DNA of 37,576 bases from Candidatus Peribacter sp. UBA6535. Its GTDB lineage: Bacteria; Patescibacteriota; Gracilibacteria; Peribacterales; Peribacteraceae. This document shows positions 15,042 to 23,117 of this stretch, in pieces. Numbering within the stretch: the stretch's first letter is position 1; each line of letters opens with the position of its first letter. The notes beneath the pieces were generated by a model. The model ran no database searches, was not told where the DNA came from, and worked only from the letters and a program-made list of their open reading frames with translations. Location of the stretch: NCBI GenBank assembly GCA_002436205.1, contig DJKT01000050.1, positions 1 to 37,576 of the forward strand. The letters run 5' to 3'. Made by a program: the position numbers and the translations under genes.

Positions 15042-17570
15042 ATGGCAGAGTTACCGTCTCAATTACAGGGTGCTGTGGAAAAGATTAATTCTCAGATTCC
15101 TATTGCTGAAGACAGAGGAAATGAACAGTGTACCTCACATGATCAGGATACTAATCCTGAAGAAAATCGTGATATAGGTGAGACACAGTTGAGTGGTTTT
15201 TTTGGGTCAAGAGAGGCTGTTCTTATTCGTATGCAAAGTGTTGGCTTACTTAAGCAGCCACAATTTTTAGCTGCGGTAGAAAAGATAAAGGAAACCGGAA
15301 ATGGGTCTATAACTACACCGCACGATTTTGCACATGCAGTCTTTTTGGAAGTAACAGGCTCCAAAGCTATTACACAGCACCTTGTAAAGAGACTTCTTAA
15401 TCATCTGAGTGAAGGTGAAGAAGAATTTGCTCGAGGTACGGATGGCATCATTATCGAGCCATGTGTTGGTGCAGGTGGAATGGGTAATGTGTCGTACGTA
15501 CATCTTTATGGTGAAGACGGTAGACATAAGGGGCCTGTTGCCATAAAAGATGCTAATGCATTTCGACCTGATTCCAAGGATAGATTACGGTTTAAAACGG
15601 AGATTGCCATCATGTCTCAGCACTCTAATGGTAAAGCGGAGGATGGCACGGGATATCGAACTGTGCTACCGCAGTATTATGAGTGTTATGGAGAGGCCAG
15701 TTATGCAATGGAGTTTCTTAAAGGGAAAACATTGGGAGAATTTATGAAAGAAGTTCATAAGACTGGAGAATCAATGGATCCTCAGATCGCTATGGATCTC
15801 TTTGTTGCAATACTCATAAAACTAAAAAACTTTAGGGGAGATATTCATAGAGATATCAAGCCGGATAACATTATGGTTCTTGATGATGGAACAATTCGAC
15901 TACTTGATTGTGGTCTTTCGAGAGAAGAAAACCCGGACGTTCGTGTTACAGAAACTCGTGACCATGCTATGGGAACTGTAACGCACATGGCTCCGGAGCA
16001 GTTGGACAAAGGTGGAAAAGGAGGTAGAGATAAAACGAGTGATCTCTATGCACTAGCTGCAACAATATACGAAATGCTTACAGGTCATTTGCCGTATGAA
16101 GGTGACGAGGTAATGGATTTTGTATCTGCTCACAAAGAAGGAAAGCCACCGACATTTAGTGTTGTCTCCCAGAGCTCCGTTAAGGCACATAAAAGGTCTG
16201 TGTCAGTTAGTGGGTCTATTGATTCAGAAGAAGTATTTAGAACTGATACACGTCTAAGGCAGGCTTTGAAAAAAGCTCTAGAGCAGATGTTAAGCATAGA
16301 GCCTCACAATCGTTTGTTGACTAATATGGAAGACCGTCTTATTCCGGATCCTGCATATACTACAAAGGAGGTGATGATGCTTGATATTGATCAAGATGAA
16401 GTAGGGGAAGAGATCGATAAGTGGATTGAGAAACTTCTACCACATTCCTCCTTTAATAAGGCCGATATTAAAGATGGAGACCCAAGCATCTTTGCATCTG
16501 CCTTGGTTCCGGAAGAAGGAGAGTTGGATCCTGAATTAGCAGTCGGTTCTTTAAGAACACGTGGTGAAGTGCACAGAATTCTTTCAACTTCGATAGAAGA
16601 AGAGACAGTAGAGCCAACGAAACCAGCCATAATTAAGCGAAGCAATACTACTCGCTGGGCAGTTGCTGCTACGGTAGGAGTAGCAGTAACTATAGCAGGT
16701 GTAGCATATTCGCTTTCTGGTAAAAAGAAGGATGAGCAGGTTAAAGTGCCAGTTCATAAGTCTCCTATTGCTAAAGTAGATCCAAAAAAGCCTATAGTTG
16801 GAAAACTTGATCCGCCACCGAAAACACCGGAAGTACTGGTAAATACACCTGCCAAGTTCCGTCCGTATCCCGGATCAGAAAAAACTGAATTAATTCACAA
16901 CGAGTATGGAGTTTCTTTTTTGAATGTCGGAGATGATGTTGTCGTTTTAGTTCATGATGAAAAGAACATTGCAAGTAGAAATGGAGATCGCGGTAGGTTA
17001 TTGGGTACTGTATTTAATCAGTTTAATAAAAACGAAAGATGGGAAAATGGTTACAATATTTCAGGTAGTGTTACGTTTAGTGGGGATGGGGTATCCGCTG
17101 CCAGAGTTCCTATGGAAGATATTGATAAATATCGCAAAGAGATTGGTAGTGCAGAAACGCAGGAAAATGCTTCAACTATTTGTAATAAATATCAGGTCGG
17201 AAACTATGTACTCATTATAGTTGATGGTGAGTCTGAATCTGTTTTGCATTACATTGGAGATGATGCAGGGAAACCCGGTGCGCCGTCCTCTGTTGTATTC
17301 CCCAACCCACTTGAAGCTGCAAAACATCTTAGAAGTATTTCCTCGGATAGTGATAGAACTATATTTGATGACTTGATGGCAATGCAATTTACAGACGCTA
17401 GACAGGGGAAAAATAATTTGAGTCTAAAGAATAAAGATGGATACGATAGATCAGGAAGACGTATACTTTCTGAATCTGACTTTCAAGAGGTGCAGAAAAA
17501 ATTAATGCAGAGCAAGAATACATATTTCGGCGTTAGGGGTTCCGAGGGAGCTATAGCCGAGAACAGATAA
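15042..17570 (+). CDS. Transmembrane Ser/Thr protein kinase (module 2, B2)
   Basis: 842 residues from ATG 15042. A helical N-terminal domain (about 50-130) is homologous to that of kinase 1 (RM.S.GLLK core). The kinase domain shows a Gly-loop CVGAGGMGNVSY (141-152), VAIK with Lys169, IHRDIKPDN (His269-Asp271-Asn276), metal-binding Asp289 in DCG instead of DFG, and HMAPEQ (about 315-320). A membrane segment lies at about 539-558, followed by a basic stop (KKK), a Pro/Lys linker and an extracellular region (about 590-842) that differs from kinase 1. The extracellular sequence has no family I recognise. Its 3' end overlaps the convergent hydrolase gene by 20 bases. It likely phosphorylates cytosolic targets in response to an external cue (inference). 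Confidence 0.87.
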   Translation: MAELPSQLQGAVEKINSQIPIAEDRGNEQCTSHDQDTNPEENRDIGETQLSGFFGSREAVLIRMQSVGLLKQPQFLAAVEKIKETGNGSITTPHDFAHAVFLEVTGSKAITQHLVKRLLNHLSEGEEEFARGTDGIIIEPCVGAGGMGNVSYVHLYGEDGRHKGPVAIKDANAFRPDSKDRLRFKTEIAIMSQHSNGKAEDGTGYRTVLPQYYECYGEASYAMEFLKGKTLGEFMKEVHKTGESMDPQIAMDLFVAILIKLKNFRGDIHRDIKPDNIMVLDDGTIRLLDCGLSREENPDVRVTETRDHAMGTVTHMAPEQLDKGGKGGRDKTSDLYALAATIYEMLTGHLPYEGDEVMDFVSAHKEGKPPTFSVVSQSSVKAHKRSVSVSGSIDSEEVFRTDTRLRQALKKALEQMLSIEPHNRLLTNMEDRLIPDPAYTTKEVMMLDIDQDEVGEEIDKWIEKLLPHSSFNKADIKDGDPSIFASALVPEEGELDPELAVGSLRTRGEVHRILSTSIEEETVEPTKPAIIKRSNTTRWAVAATVGVAVTIAGVAYSLSGKKKDEQVKVPVHKSPIAKVDPKKPIVGKLDPPPKTPEVLVNTPAKFRPYPGSEKTELIHNEYGVSFLNVGDDVVVLVHDEKNIASRNGDRGRLLGTVFNQFNKNERWENGYNISGSVTFSGDGVSAARVPMEDIDKYRKEIGSAETQENASTICNKYQVGNYVLIIVDGESESVLHYIGDDAGKPGAPSSVVFPNPLEAAKHLRSISSDSDRTIFDDLMAMQFTDARQGKNNLSLKNKDGYDRSGRRILSESDFQEVQKKLMQSKNTYFGVRGSEGAIAENR

Positions 17571-18282
17571 CTTCAGCAATTTCAGTTGCTCTATCCCTAT
17601 GTACTCGGTGGTGGATACCTTTATAGGTATGCAGCAGAGCGTTTGGGATTTCTGTTTTCATAATTTTGGCATCACCGTAGGGTGTCATGCCGTCATCTGT
17701 TCCCCAGAAAAGATCTGTTGGCAGGGTGATTTCTTTAAGCAGTGGACGCAAGTCTTCTCCACTTACTTTGATGAGTGTCTTGCGCATGATGTCTGATGCC
17801 TTTTCGTAGTCATGCACACGGACAAGTTTGTAGAGGAGTTTTTTGCCGAGTGGCTTTAAGAACTTTAGTCCAGGCAGTGAAAGGATGAATGTTCCAGTTT
17901 TGGCTAAAGTTAGCCCTATAATTCTCTTAAAATGACGAGGATGACGAATACCTGCTGCAGCACAGAGAAAGAGATGCGTTGGCAGTTGGCAGTTGGCAGT
18001 TTGCAATTTGCTTGTGACGAGTTTGATGGCGATTCTGCCACCATGTGAATGCCCAAGTAAGTACCAATTATTATTCCTAATTCGTGATTCATATTTCTCA
18101 AGTACCCAGTCTGCGTAGTCATCTACTGTCATGGGCTCTTTGGGTTCTGGTTCATCGCCAAAACCGGGGAGGTCTGGGGTAAGAATTTCAAGATCAGAAT
18201 CTTTGAGTGCTGCGCGAAGCTCGGTAAATGATTCCTTGGAACCGCCCCATCCATGAAGGCAGAGGAGAATGGGCTTGCTCAT
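17551..18282 (-). CDS. Alpha/beta hydrolase
   Basis: 243 residues with the alpha/beta hydrolase layout. The oxyanion-hole segment is LLCLHGWGGS, the nucleophile elbow GHSHGG (Ser79), an acid in WGTDDGMTP and a catalytic His in the C-terminal GIHHRVH. The substrate is unknown; it could be an esterase or a C-C bond hydrolase. Two 7-base repeat tracts lie in the coding sequence: an intact one that encodes LQTANCQLPT (about residues 92-101), lengthening the loop after the nucleophile helix, and a decayed one around residues 64-71. Its start overlaps the PH-domain gene stop as TAATG, so translation is probably coupled. No Shine-Dalgarno site is present. Confidence 0.85.
   Translation of the reverse strand: MSKPILLCLHGWGGSKESFTELRAALKDSDLEILTPDLPGFGDEPEPKEPMTVDDYADWVLEKYESRIRNNNWYLLGHSHGGRIAIKLVTSKLQTANCQLPTHLFLCAAAGIRHPRHFKRIIGLTLAKTGTFILSLPGLKFLKPLGKKLLYKLVRVHDYEKASDIMRKTLIKVSGEDLRPLLKEITLPTDLFWGTDDGMTPYGDAKIMKTEIPNALLHTYKGIHHRVHRDRATEIAEVICSRL
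17978..18005. repeat. 4 x 7-base tandem tract, unit GTTGGCA, inside hydrolase gene
   Basis: Three identical units plus GTTTGCA. On the minus strand it encodes LQTANCQLPT in the hydrolase frame. Confidence 0.93.
18071..18091. repeat. Decayed 7-base tandem tract (TTATTCC, TAATTCG, TGATTCA), inside hydrolase gene
   Basis: Three adjacent heptamers resemble the units of the murD tract at 26539-26566 (TAATTCG is identical). The match is weaker than for the other tracts, so it may be an eroded copy. Confidence 0.45.
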
Positions 18283-18797
18283 TATTTCATGCGGAGAAGC
18301 TGATTGATTTCTTTGGCAATGCGATGCGGGTGAGGAACGAGCTTCATAATGGCGTTTGTATCGGTTGTCACTGTGCCACCAGTATCAAACCAGAGAGTGC
18401 CGTATCCAAGTACCGTCTGGAATATGCCGTGTTTCTCGGCCTCTACTCCTTGGATCTTATCCAATGGAATCTGTCGCATGTTATCGCAGACGTAGAGTGA
18501 TTCCTCTATCCAGATAACGCGTTTGGTCGTAATGATAATGTCTTCCATAGCCTCAGAGAGAAGTCTGTGAAAGTACCAATGATGAAGCAGGTAAATGAGG
18601 ATGGTACTCGCAAAAAGTGATAACCCGGATATAAACTGAATTTCAGTAGAAAGAAATCTTGTGAAGATTAGCAGTACTACACTCGCCCCCATAACAATGG
18701 TAAAGATGACTGTGGGCAGCACATATTTCATCCAGTGCGTACTGAGTGCCATAACCAGCTTTTCATCCGCCTGTGAGTGAAATCCTTCTATGTTCAT
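18282..18797 (-). CDS. Membrane protein with bacterial PH domain
   Basis: 171 residues. Two membrane segments lie at about 24-46 and 52-72. A bPH2/YdbT-type domain follows, with the typical IIITTKRVIWIEESL...IPLDKIQGVE...GIFQTVLGYGTL pattern. Family members are membrane proteins of unclear function, often linked to envelope stress. A CATACT box lies 6 bases before the ATG, yet the start also overlaps the preceding gene's stop (ATGA), so both internal initiation of transcription and coupling are possible. It sits in a three-gene operon with a small membrane protein upstream and a hydrolase downstream. Confidence 0.82.
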   Translation of the reverse strand: MNIEGFHSQADEKLVMALSTHWMKYVLPTVIFTIVMGASVVLLIFTRFLSTEIQFISGLSLFASTILIYLLHHWYFHRLLSEAMEDIIITTKRVIWIEESLYVCDNMRQIPLDKIQGVEAEKHGIFQTVLGYGTLWFDTGGTVTTDTNAIMKLVPHPHRIAKEINQLLRMK

Positions 18798-19039
18798 GAG
18801 AAAAGTATGCCTTCGTTAATAAAAAGAAATGTCATTCCTGTCATCACAGCAATGGTGGTAATGATGTACATCCAAATAATCACCGTGCTCTGCATCATAC
18901 ACTTAGGTGGAGTTCCTTCATCCACGGCATCTAGGAGATCTTGGTGCTTATACGTGATGCTTTTGCATTGATGGATAAAGAGCACCATCACAGCGAGTGA
19001 GAGGAGCTGAAGGACGATGAACAGGGCATTAGTCCACAT
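18794..19039 (-). CDS. Small two-pass membrane protein
   Basis: 81 residues, with a hydrophobic segment at the N-terminus (about 4-23) and another at about 52-74, and a polar loop between them. No family is recognised. It is the first gene of the PH-domain/hydrolase operon and overlaps the next gene by four bases (ATGA), which also shows that TGA is a stop codon here. Confidence 0.65.
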   Translation of the reverse strand: MWTNALFIVLQLLSLAVMVLFIHQCKSITYKHQDLLDAVDEGTPPKCMMQSTVIIWMYIITTIAVMTGMTFLFINEGILFS

Positions 19040-19058
19040 GGAGGATATACTACCCTAT

Positions 19059-19394
19059 TTACTTGCTACGGTTGAGCAGGTTTCCCATGAAAGATTGCAG
19101 ATTTTCGAAGAATCCTGTAGAAGCAGTTTGCTCTGATTCACACTGAATACTACACCCATCTCCGTTTTCGAGGTTTCCGTCATCACATGTTTCATCTCCA
19201 TTAGTAATACCATCTCCACAATATGGGAAGCTTGAATCTGCAACTTCACGTCCTGCTGCAAGTGAAGCTATCTCACCTCCTGTTAGTGCTTGTTCATAGA
19301 ATCGTACTTCATCGATGAGTCCAAAGAATTGGCTGTACACCGGTTTATTATACCTAAAGGAACTCCTGAAGTAATCACTCCTCCCAGTCTGTCT
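19059..19394 (-). pseudogene. C-terminal remnant of a LamG-like protein with a Myxococcus-type Cys-rich repeat
   Basis: The minus-strand frame ending at 19059 contains the end of a LamG/concanavalin-like domain (FFGLIDEVRFYEQALTGGEI), then a cysteine-rich repeat of the type CGDG.TNGDE.CDDGN..NGDGC...C, then a short tail. The N-terminal part of the LamG domain is missing. The frame runs upstream into the IS5-family element, so the apparent longer ORF to 19601 is an artefact. It was probably a secreted surface protein. The exact junction with the element is not resolved. Confidence 0.7.
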
Positions 19395-20513
19395 GGGTGA
19401 TCGGAGTGTTTTTGACGTGTTCGATGGTGTGCATTGTTCGGCTCTCTTGTCATTCTCCTCCGTTTTAACACTCTCCAGATACAGTAACCCTACGCAAAAC
19501 TGGTGGTCTCCAGATGACAGCCTGCTTTTGCGCAGGGTGATATTCACCGACGAGGCGCTTGAGATTGTAGGCAGCACACACCATCGTGAACTGCCACTCA
19601 TTCTTCCGTTGCCCTCGATACCGTAACCAGAACTTCATGCGTTTCTTGATCTCCGCAAAGGGATGCTCCACACGACAGCGCACAGTGGAGAGTTTCCTAT
19701 TGCGCTTCTTCTGTGAGGAGGTGAGTGGATGATTCCTCGTTGCCCGTTCCACGATACCGTAGAGCTTTCCGTCCTCTCTATATTTCTGCTTCCGTTCTGT
19801 GTTGATGTACGCACTATCGGCGAAGGCTGCTTGGTCACTGTCATCCACAAGCTCATCAAAGAACTGGGAGTCGTGCGGTGAGGCAGAAGAGATTACGCGC
19901 TCCTCGATGAACTTCCCCTTCGTATCTGTTGCGATGTGTCCTTTGTAGCCGTGGTACCCTCTGCCATTCTTCTTCGTGAATCCTGCATCATCATCTCTCG
20001 TTGTTGTACCGTCCTTCCTCTTTCTCCCCTTTGGCGTTTCACAGATGGTGGCATCCACAATCTTCCCTCTGCGGATCTTCACACCATGCTCTTCCAGTTG
20101 ACGGTACACCTCGACGAAAAAGGCTTCTTCCAACTTATGCTTTTGAAGCAATGCACGGAAGCGACAGATGGTGGTCTCATCGGGGACGTCTGTATCTGTG
20201 GTGATGCCAAGGAATTGCTGAAAACTCTGTCTGTCGTAGATATGCTCTTCGGCTTCTGCATCCGAGAGTCCGAACCATAGTTGCAGCAGGATAACACGGA
20301 ACATCACCCCTGCATCGAAGGGGGGTCTGCCTCTTCTACTCGGATGCAGCTGCTCGTGCCACTCCTCGGTGAAGGAGAAATCCACGGTGTCATTCACATG
20401 TTCCAGAAATGCGGCAGTCCTAGTCATCTTTTGTTTGCGCAGAGAAAAATCTGCAAAGGTGGGGTTGGCTGTGTTAGAGTACATGGTGAAGATTGGGAAG
20501 GGATATATCACCC
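19395..20513 (-). mobile_element. IS5-family insertion sequence (ends approximate)
   Basis: Contains one IS5-type transposase. I could not find a convincing long terminal inverted repeat. The best pair is a 7-base GGGTGAT reading inward from both sides (19395-19401 and, on the minus strand, 20513-20507). Each is directly preceded on the outside by, or overlaps, a hairpin: CCCAG/CTGGG at 19383-19397, and GCATTCTA/TAGAATGC at 20514-20532. No clear target duplication is seen, so the ends given are tentative. Confidence 0.6.
19465..20484 (-). CDS. IS5-family DDE transposase
   Basis: 339 residues from ATG 20484 (MYSNTANPTFADF). The in-frame ATG at 20547 is less likely because it is preceded by hairpin sequence. 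It shows the N-terminal DUF772-like helical region (GRPPFDAGVMFRVILLQLW, GLSDAEAEEHIYD), the DETTICRFR block, and the catalytic residues: first Asp in KIVDATICE, second Asp in AFADSAY, and Glu in RCRVEHPFAEIKKRM. Length and motifs are full, so it may be active. Confidence 0.92.
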   Translation of the reverse strand: MYSNTANPTFADFSLRKQKMTRTAAFLEHVNDTVDFSFTEEWHEQLHPSRRGRPPFDAGVMFRVILLQLWFGLSDAEAEEHIYDRQSFQQFLGITTDTDVPDETTICRFRALLQKHKLEEAFFVEVYRQLEEHGVKIRRGKIVDATICETPKGRKRKDGTTTRDDDAGFTKKNGRGYHGYKGHIATDTKGKFIEERVISSASPHDSQFFDELVDDSDQAAFADSAYINTERKQKYREDGKLYGIVERATRNHPLTSSQKKRNRKLSTVRCRVEHPFAEIKKRMKFWLRYRGQRKNEWQFTMVCAAYNLKRLVGEYHPAQKQAVIWRPPVLRRVTVSGEC

Positions 20514-20583
20514 GCATTCTATCATAGAATGCTCCCTTTCTTCGCATGTAGAAGCTACAAATCAGAAACTCATGTTGCCAATA

Positions 20584-20775
20584 TCAGCTGATGTTTGTTG
20601 GTATTTTTGCAGGAGTTCCTATACCAATACCCTTATGAAGAGTGCTGACGTAGATCCCTCGGTCGCTTGTAGTAGATTGACCTTTCATTGAACTGAATTG
20701 TCCAATGCCTGTTGCTGCAGCAATAGCTACAGTAAGCAGAAGGGCAACTTTTGTGAATGTGGATATTTGTTTCAA
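20584..20775 (-). pseudogene. Signal-peptide-bearing N-terminal fragment, likely truncated by the IS
   Basis: 63 residues with a TTG start at 20775 and a clear signal peptide (VALLLTVAIAAATGIG). It stops soon after with no domain. It lies on the other side of the IS from the LamG remnant and on the same strand, so it may be the 5' end of the same broken gene, with loss of the middle. That link is inference. TATTAT/TAATAT boxes lie 5-8 bases upstream of the TTG, and an inverted repeat (20791-20808) lies in the promoter. Confidence 0.45.
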
Positions 20776-20790
20776 ATCATATAATATTAG

Positions 20791-20808
20791 CAGAAATTGG
20801 CATTTCTG
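20791..20808. promoter_or_regulatory. 7-bp inverted repeat, candidate operator
   Basis: CAGAAAT (20791-20797), TGGC, ATTTCTG (20802-20808). It is located just upstream of the -10 region of the truncated signal-peptide gene. Confidence 0.35.
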
Positions 20809-20867
20809 GCTATATTGCAGGATTTATTACGAAATGATTCTTGAAACAGAGCAAGTGAAGATTGTTT

Positions 20868-20896
20868 TTGCCGAACCTGTTCTTTTCCTGCATAAT
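20868..20896 (+). promoter_or_regulatory. Promoter of tRNA-Met
   Basis: TTGCCG (20868-20873), 17-base spacer, CATAAT (20891-20896). The predicted start lies about 4-5 bases before the mature tRNA 5' end. Confidence 0.7.
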
Positions 20897-20907
20897 TTGC
20901 CGCACCT

Positions 20908-20984
20908 GCCACGGTAGCTCAGTTGGTTAGAGCGCGGGACTCATAAGCCCGAGGTCGACAGTTCAATTCTGTCCCGTGGCACCA
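20908..20984 (+). tRNA. tRNA-Met (anticodon CAT)
   Basis: The acceptor GCCACGG pairs perfectly with CCGTGGC. D-arm GCTC..GAGC, loop CTCATAA with anticodon CAT, T-arm GACAG TTCAATT CTGTC, and a genome-encoded CCA at 20982-20984. The base of the anticodon stem next to the loop is an A-G mismatch. Elongator Met is the best call; a lysidine-modified Ile(CAU) tRNA cannot be excluded by eye. Confidence 0.92.
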
Positions 20985-20991
20985 TTTGTTT

Positions 20992-21082
20992 CGTGAAAGG
21001 AAACCTACGGTTTCCTCTCACGGGTTCTCCTTCCCTTTGTAAGGAGTCGCTCCAGCGAAAGCAAGCTTCCGCTTCGCGATAT
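20992..21082. repeat. Cluster of hairpins between tRNA-Met and ZIP transporter
   Basis: The first hairpin is CGTGA-AA-GGAAACC, TAC loop, GGTTTCC-TC-TCACG (20992-21022), 13 pairs with one mismatch. Behind it are GGAG-TCG-CTCC (21043-21053), which competes with TCGCT-CC-AGCGA (21047-21058), and further self-complementary GC-rich sequence to about 21078. There is no T-run, so this resembles an intergenic structured repeat more than a terminator, though it may end both converging transcripts. Confidence 0.55.
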
Positions 21083-21880
21083 TTATTCGTGATGCTCCTC
21101 GTGGATCTCTTCTTCGTGGTGGCCTCTTTCTTCAGCATGCCCGTGCTGGTTGCTCGAGAGTCCATACATCAATCCAATTCCTACCATCATCATCAAAAGT
21201 TGAATAGCAGCATTTTTGATTCGTGTTTCTTTGTGAAGCTCGGGTATTAAATCTGACCCTGCGATATAGAGGAAGTTACCGGCTGCCAGTGGCAGAAGAA
21301 TCATTTCGATATTGGCAATAGACTGAGAGAGACTGATAACAATTGCCACACCGATAAATGCGGTGAGTGCAGAGAAGAAGTTAAAGAGCAGTGCTTTACT
21401 CTTAGACATTCCACTGTGAATGAGTATCGCAAAGTCGCCAAGCTCTTGTGGGATCTCATGAAGCAGCACAGCAATCGTTGTTGAAATTCCTACAGGGATA
21501 GAAACGAGGTAGGCAGTAGCAATCAGTATTCCATCAAGCACGTTGTGTACAGCATCACCCATAATAACTAGTGGGCCAACTGGATGGACGTGCGTAGCAC
21601 ATTCAAGATCGTGACAGTGGCGCCAATGTATAAATTTTTCAATGACAAATGAAAGGAGAATTCCCATTAAGACCCATACGAGATTCTCTTGGTTTTCCGC
21701 TATGACTTCTGGGATGAGATGTAGAAACACGTTCCCTAGCAGTGCTCCTGTAGAAAAGGAGACCAAGTACATCAGCATTTTTTTGAGAAGCGAAGTCTTA
21801 AACGACAGAAACAAAACTCCTGCCAAAGAGACAAGGCTCACAATAAATACGCTGAGGATGGTGTACTGGAGAGAGGTCAT
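21083..21880 (-). CDS. ZIP-family metal transporter
   Basis: 265 residues with about eight membrane segments. The metal-site helices are visible: HLIPEV, then GDAVHNVLDGILIA in helix IV and LLHEIPQELGDFAIL in helix V, the hallmark His/Asn/Glu residues of ZIP carriers. The C-terminal tail is His/Glu-rich (HGHAEERGHHEEE), which may bind zinc. It likely imports zinc or other divalent metals. It lies 15 bases after the SLH-protein gene, so the two probably form an operon. The His-rich lipoprotein at 23423 is also nearby. Confidence 0.9.
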   Translation of the reverse strand: MTSLQYTILSVFIVSLVSLAGVLFLSFKTSLLKKMLMYLVSFSTGALLGNVFLHLIPEVIAENQENLVWVLMGILLSFVIEKFIHWRHCHDLECATHVHPVGPLVIMGDAVHNVLDGILIATAYLVSIPVGISTTIAVLLHEIPQELGDFAILIHSGMSKSKALLFNFFSALTAFIGVAIVISLSQSIANIEMILLPLAAGNFLYIAGSDLIPELHKETRIKNAAIQLLMMMVGIGLMYGLSSNQHGHAEERGHHEEEIHEEHHE

Positions 21881-21895
21881 AGATGTTGCGGCATT

Positions 21896-23032
21896 CTACT
21901 GGGAAAGTTGCCAGACAATCCAGACAACGTCCTTTCTTTTTAGATCTTTTGCGGGGTCGAGGGACTCAAAGAGGATGTTATGTACCTCTGCATGGTCCAA
22001 GTATGGTTGATACCAAGGCCCATTTGAGGCAGATGTTTGGACGTCGAGTGCTTTATAGGCCATTTTAAGGGCTTCTGCAGTGTTTACGGTTTTTTCTGGC
22101 TGGAAGGTACTATCCGGATAGCCCTGTACTATGCCGAAAACCTGCGCATATGCAATAAATGGGGCATACCATGCATATAGGTCTATATCAGGAAAATCTG
22201 GAACACCTATTCCTGTAGTATCGGCATTGGCAGCTCCTAGGATGATCTTAAGGAACTCCACTCGATTTACCGTCCTATCAGGCTGAAATGTACCATCTGG
22301 GTATCCGCCTACGATGCCATTTTCTTTCGACCATATAATTGCGGAGTAGTAGGGATGCGTGTCTGGAATATCAGAAAAAATCAAATCATCATTTGCTCCT
22401 GAGACTTTTGCAACCTCTGGTACTTCTATAGGTGTGATTTTTACGGAGGAGAGAAAATCTTCATAGAAGAAATGATCAGCTTCGAAATATTCAGTATTAC
22501 GCGCTCTGTATCCAATGGTATACACATATGGCCCTACGGAGATCCATGTTTCTTCTCGCTGACCTGTCATGCTACTTATTCTAAAATTCCATGCAGGATG
22601 TCCTGCAAGTTCTGTCTCCTTAGCATCCAGGAAATAGAATTCTCTGTAACGTGGAGGAGTTTGCGAACGTGCAAATGCTTCTAGCTCATTTGTATCAAGT
22701 TCCTTTCCAACGTTCCATGCTAGGGTAGTGAGCTCTAACAAATAGTTCTTTCGCTGACCAAGTGTATTGTCGTGCGGCATGATTCTTGCGTAGTCATAGA
22801 ATACTGTTTCATCTGTAGAAGATTGATGTGTCAAAATCACCGGCTCTCGCCAAGACTCAGCATGTGTGACACGGAGTCCGTATTCTTCCCATGAGAAAAA
22901 TTTCATTCTCCAACCGGCATCATTTTCACTATATTGTTCTGCATTTTCTCTTAGCGTACGGATGGATGGTCGGGCTTCTACGGTCTGTATGCTCAAAAAT
23001 ATGAGCGACAGAATTAGCAGCGATTTATACAT
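21896..23032 (-). CDS. S-layer-homology (SLH) domain secreted protein
   Basis: 378 residues from ATG 23032 (MYKSLLILSL), which gives a normal signal peptide ending near VEA-RP. A longer in-frame ORF to 23176 reads through the promoter and is rejected. The central region (about 40-230) contains a module with TGQREETWISVGPYVYTIGYR, of no family I can name. The C-terminus carries two full SLH domains (FSDIPDTHPYYSAIIW...GYPDGTFQPDRTVNR and FPDIDLYAWYAPFIAYA...GYPDSTFQPEKTVNT) and a weaker third. SLH domains usually anchor proteins to wall-linked polymers. The promoter has an extended -10 (TGGTATACT) 7 bases before ATG. Confidence 0.85.
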   Translation of the reverse strand: MYKSLLILSLIFLSIQTVEARPSIRTLRENAEQYSENDAGWRMKFFSWEEYGLRVTHAESWREPVILTHQSSTDETVFYDYARIMPHDNTLGQRKNYLLELTTLAWNVGKELDTNELEAFARSQTPPRYREFYFLDAKETELAGHPAWNFRISSMTGQREETWISVGPYVYTIGYRARNTEYFEADHFFYEDFLSSVKITPIEVPEVAKVSGANDDLIFSDIPDTHPYYSAIIWSKENGIVGGYPDGTFQPDRTVNRVEFLKIILGAANADTTGIGVPDFPDIDLYAWYAPFIAYAQVFGIVQGYPDSTFQPEKTVNTAEALKMAYKALDVQTSASNGPWYQPYLDHAEVHNILFESLDPAKDLKRKDVVWIVWQLSQ

Positions 23033-23039
23033 GACATAC

Positions 23040-23045
23040 AGTATA
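23040..23045 (-). promoter_or_regulatory. Extended -10 promoter of SLH gene, leaderless
   Basis: TGG-TATACT on the minus strand with 7 bases to the ATG at 23032. No good -35 box is seen, which is usual for an extended -10 promoter. Confidence 0.65.
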
Positions 23046-23095
23046 CCAGCTGTTGATAATTGACGTTGCACACGAAGTACGTTCTGGCGTACTAT

Positions 23096-23117
23096 TTGGG
23101 TGAATTTCTTTACCCAA
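23096..23117 (+). promoter_or_regulatory. Hairpin/inverted repeat in the leader of the acidic lipoprotein
   Basis: TTGGGTGAA pairs with TTTACCCAA (one G-T pair) around TTTC. It follows directly after a TACTAT -10-like box (23090-23095) and ends 6 bases before the ATG at 23124. It could be an operator or an RNA hairpin. Confidence 0.5.

Noticed and set aside
20941..21165. ORF ending in VPRDRIELSTSGL on the minus strand
   Set aside because: It is the antisense translation of tRNA-Met plus the hairpin cluster, another common artefact.
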